DNA of 7,384 bases from an uncultured Eubacteriales bacterium. GTDB taxonomy: Bacteria; Bacillota; Clostridia; Lachnospirales; CAG-274. The translations under genes and the position numbers were made by a program. The stretch's first letter is position 1. Each line of letters opens with the position of its first letter. The stretch is taken from the NCBI GenBank assembly GCA_902495025.1, contig CABUWB010000091.1, positions 1 through 7,384 of the forward strand, written 5' to 3'. Below are positions 5,941 to 7,384 of the stretch, piece after piece. Under the pieces are notes generated by a model. That model saw only the letters and a program-made list of their open reading frames with translations, ran no database searches and was not told the origin of the DNA.

Positions 5941-6525
5941 TTAAATATATCCCTTTTTATTTTTCTTTGCAGCATTTTTGCCAAGTTCCACAGCCCCTTC
6001 AAGCGTTTCAATATCGGGCTGGATATTATCCGGACAGACAAGCATATTGCGTTCCTTTTCCATTTCGTAATTATCACAGACAATACGTGCTGCCACCGCC
6101 CTTGACTGAATTGTAGTATGGCAATGTGCCGTCATCATCTGCAAAACAGAATACCACGAGCTGCCATGCTCACCCATCATAAGGTAAAACAGCTGTCTTT
6201 TTTCCATAACGGTTAAATCCTTTACAAGCTGCAAAAGCGCACTTTCAATCTCTTCATCTTCAGCATTAAGGGAAATATTTTCCATACAATTAGGGTAGAG
6301 AAAGGCATAAAAATAGTGTATAGGATTCAAGCCCAAAAGCCTGAACCATTCAAAGGTTTGAAAAAAACTGGGGGAGCTTACGCCCTTTTCCCAATTCTGA
6401 ATGGTCTTTTTAGAAACTCCCAGACCCAATGCCATAAATTCCTGCGACCTGCCCGCATCTGCTCTGGACTTCCACCATATTTTGGAAAATCTTAGGGCAG
6501 TTTCAACTCTCGTTTCATCATTCAT
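5941..6525 (-). CDS. XRE-family helix-turn-helix transcriptional regulator
   Basis: This is a 194-aa predicted DNA-binding protein. An N-terminal Cro/C1-type domain (about 12-55) contains the pattern RSQEFMALGLGVSKKTIQNWEKG (26-48), where the segment SKKTIQNWEKG is the typical recognition helix and its end. The remainder (about 56-194) is helix-rich with no membrane segment: a hydrophobic aromatic stretch (FQTFEWFRLLGLNPIHYFY), a central acidic part and a lysine-rich tail. I do not recognise this C-terminal domain or its ligand. On its strand, GGAGG (6540-6536) lies 10 nt before the ATG. The gene converges on the sRNA pair and shares a terminator with copy 2. It diverges from the 91-aa gene. 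Targets are unknown; autoregulation and control of the neighbours are possible. Confidence 0.88.
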   Translation of the reverse strand: MNDETRVETALRFSKIWWKSRADAGRSQEFMALGLGVSKKTIQNWEKGVSSPSFFQTFEWFRLLGLNPIHYFYAFLYPNCMENISLNAEDEEIESALLQLVKDLTVMEKRQLFYLMMGEHGSSWYSVLQMMTAHCHTTIQSRAVAARIVCDNYEMEKERNMLVCPDNIQPDIETLEGAVELGKNAAKKNKKGYI

Positions 6526-6616
6526 TAATTTTTAACCTCCGCTTTAATCAAATACTGACATCAACTTTTACAAATTTCGTCCTAAAAAAATTTTTCCTCT
6601 AATTTCGACAAATTAA

Positions 6617-6634
6617 GGTAAAATTTTTATTACC
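6617..6634. promoter_or_regulatory. Operator-like palindrome upstream of the XRE gene
   Basis: GGTAAAATTTTTATTACC has perfect 5-bp outer arms (GGTAA/TTACC) and an AT-rich centre. It lies about 90 bp upstream of the XRE start, in the divergent region. Such a site would suit autoregulation, but no protein can be assigned and AT-rich palindromes also arise by chance. I found no convincing minus-strand promoter here. Confidence 0.35.
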
Positions 6635-6702
6635 CCCATTCTTTAATAACAGGCAAATCAAAAGAATAGCCTAATCCCATAAAATTAGTATACTTTTAAC
6701 GC

Positions 6703-6731
6703 CTGACAAACCCCTAAAAATGAGTTAAAAT
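6703..6731 (+). promoter_or_regulatory. Probable promoter of the 91-aa gene
   Basis: CTGACA (6703-6708) and TAAAAT (6726-6731) are each one mismatch from the sigma-A consensus and are separated by 17 bp. A start near 6738 gives a leader of about 100 nt before the ATG at 6841. Confidence 0.55.
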
Positions 6732-6840
6732 AATTATACTGATTAAGCAGCAATATTCCCCTTTATAGCACAGATTTTAACACATAAAAAGTGGATTTGT
6801 CAACACAAAATAAGTTATAAATTACCACAGGAGGCAAAAA

Positions 6841-7116
6841 ATGTCACATTCTCTACTCGCTCACTATGAAAAAAACTACTCTTACATCCATGGCTTTCAA
6901 CAGGCGCTCACCATCACCTACACAGCCAGAAATTCACCTGACGGTATAGTCTTATCCCTTACAGAGCACAAGGATAATACCGATACCACCGAAGAATTTA
7001 CCGCTAAAATCTCCCCCGAAACAGCTCATAATGTTATTCTTTTTCTTGGCGAAAACGGTCTTAAACTGTATAACTGGCTGGACGTTCTGGAGGATATGGG
7101 CATTCATTCAGCTTAA
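6841..7116 (+). CDS. Small protein of unknown function, possibly DUF6514-like
   Basis: This 91-aa soluble protein has no signal peptide, membrane segment or Cys. The first half looks beta-rich (QALTITYTARN, GIVLSLTEHK). The second half has an alternating strand (EEFTAKIS) and a helix (PETAHNVILFLGENG), and ends in LYNWLDVLEDMGIHSA. The layout DG-strand, EEFTAKIS, helix, then a terminal L-x-D-V-x-E-D is reminiscent of the DUF6514 family of Clostridia, recalled from memory only. AGGAGG (6829-6834) lies 6 nt before the ATG, so the gene is very probably real. It stands alone, transcribed away from the XRE regulator. No function can be given. Confidence 0.8.
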   Translation: MSHSLLAHYEKNYSYIHGFQQALTITYTARNSPDGIVLSLTEHKDNTDTTEEFTAKISPETAHNVILFLGENGLKLYNWLDVLEDMGIHSA

Positions 7117-7170
7117 AACAATTTATATAATCAGTAAAAAGGGATAAGTTTATAAAAATTAATGTTTATC

Positions 7171-7184
7171 GGTGTAATAACACC
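7171..7184. repeat. Small hairpin downstream of the 91-aa gene
   Basis: GGTGT (7171-7175) and ACACC (7180-7184) are perfect 5-bp arms around AATA. It is 55 nt beyond the 91-aa stop and is followed by TTAACATTTC, not a proper T-run, so it would be at best a weak terminator. Confidence 0.3.
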
Positions 7185-7198
7185 TTAACATTTCAATT

Positions 7199-7318
7199 GT
7201 AGGGGCGGCAATCTGCCGCCCGTTAGTAATTATAATATGTTAAAATTAGGGCGGATATGGAATCCGCCTCGGGTTACATAGGCGAGCAGTATTGCAAGGC
7301 AATACTACCAGCCCCTAC
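7199..7318. repeat. 120-bp palindromic intergenic repeat (MITE/REP-like) with three internal hairpins
   Basis: GTAGGGGC (7199-7206) and GCCCCTAC (7311-7318) are perfect terminal inverted repeats. Inside are three hairpins in a row: GGGCGGCA-ATC-TGCCGCCC (7203-7221, overlapping the left end), GGCGGAT-ATGGA-ATCCGCC (7250-7268) and AGTATTGC-AAG-GCAATACT (7288-7306). The GC-rich sequence stands out from its AT-rich surroundings. GTAGGGGCGG-type palindromes recur between genes in many Clostridia, so I expect multiple genomic copies. It has no coding capacity, and no target-site duplication is obvious. Confidence 0.65.
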
Positions 7319-7384
7319 GTAACCAATAATAGATTATTGTATTGCATATAAATTAGATGTTAGTTTGTTTAAATATCCTGCATA

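Noticed and set aside
5868..5945. 25-codon frame starting at ATG 5868 through sRNA copy 2 and its terminator
   Set aside because: No ribosome binding site, it runs through the terminator stem, and the matching frame in copy 1 is interrupted by a TAG and a 1-nt length change.
6797..6823. TTGTCA with TATAAA/TAAATT as a promoter just before the 91-aa gene
   Set aside because: Spacer of 13-15 bp is too short and the start would fall on the ribosome binding site; the 6703-6731 promoter is better.
1..7384. CRISPR array, tRNA, rRNA or toxin-antitoxin pair
   Set aside because: No regularly spaced direct repeats, no tRNA or rRNA signatures, and the XRE gene has no adjacent toxin partner.

Overview
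The window reads as a chromosomal segment of a strictly anaerobic, low-GC Gram-positive bacterium of the class Clostridia. A Ruminococcaceae/Oscillospiraceae-type gut anaerobe is my best guess. The basis is the rnfCDGEAB gene order, strong AGGAGG ribosome binding sites before every gene, AT-rich intergenic DNA, and short palindromic GTAGGGGC-type intergenic repeats. The genus cannot be fixed from the sequence.

Layout. Positions 1-691 hold no convincing gene. They contain an AT-rich stretch, a small GC-rich island with four AGCGTGCG copies (220-289), and the promoter and about 160-nt leader of the rnf operon. The promoter (TTGTAA-17-TATTAT, 493-521) carries a perfect inverted repeat in its spacer, and the leader has a hairpin just before the first ribosome binding site. 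Positions 692-5614 are one tightly packed operon, rnfC-rnfD-rnfG-rnfE-rnfA-rnfB, coding for a complete six-subunit Rnf complex (ferredoxin:NAD+ oxidoreductase, ion-pumping). Every cofactor ligand I looked for is present: the two 4Fe-4S motifs of RnfC, the flavinylation threonines of RnfD and RnfG, the paired membrane cysteines of RnfA and RnfE, and 26 cysteines in RnfB.

Positions 5615-5940 hold the most interesting non-coding content: two tandem small transcription units 197 bp apart. Each has a near-consensus sigma-A promoter (TTGATT-17-TATAAT) inside a 39-nt block identical in both copies, then a diverged body of about 70 nt with a 5' hairpin, then a strong intrinsic terminator. They look like a duplicated pair of small RNAs. 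The first starts only 7 nt after the rnfB stop, with no separate operon terminator between, so rnf mRNA probably ends at the first sRNA terminator. The second terminator is symmetric and can also end the convergent gene that follows.

Positions 5941-6525 (minus strand) code for a 194-aa XRE-type helix-turn-helix regulator. A divergent AT-rich region of about 315 bp (6526-6840) has an operator-like palindrome and a plausible plus-strand promoter. It leads to a 91-aa small protein (6841-7116) that may belong to the DUF6514-like group. The right end (7117-7384) has no gene; it carries a 120-bp repeat-like element (7199-7318) with 8-bp terminal inverted repeats enclosing three hairpins.

Together, the operon couples reduced ferredoxin oxidation to NAD+ reduction and builds an ion gradient. 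The adjacent sRNA pair and XRE regulator are physically linked to it, but no functional link can be shown from sequence alone.
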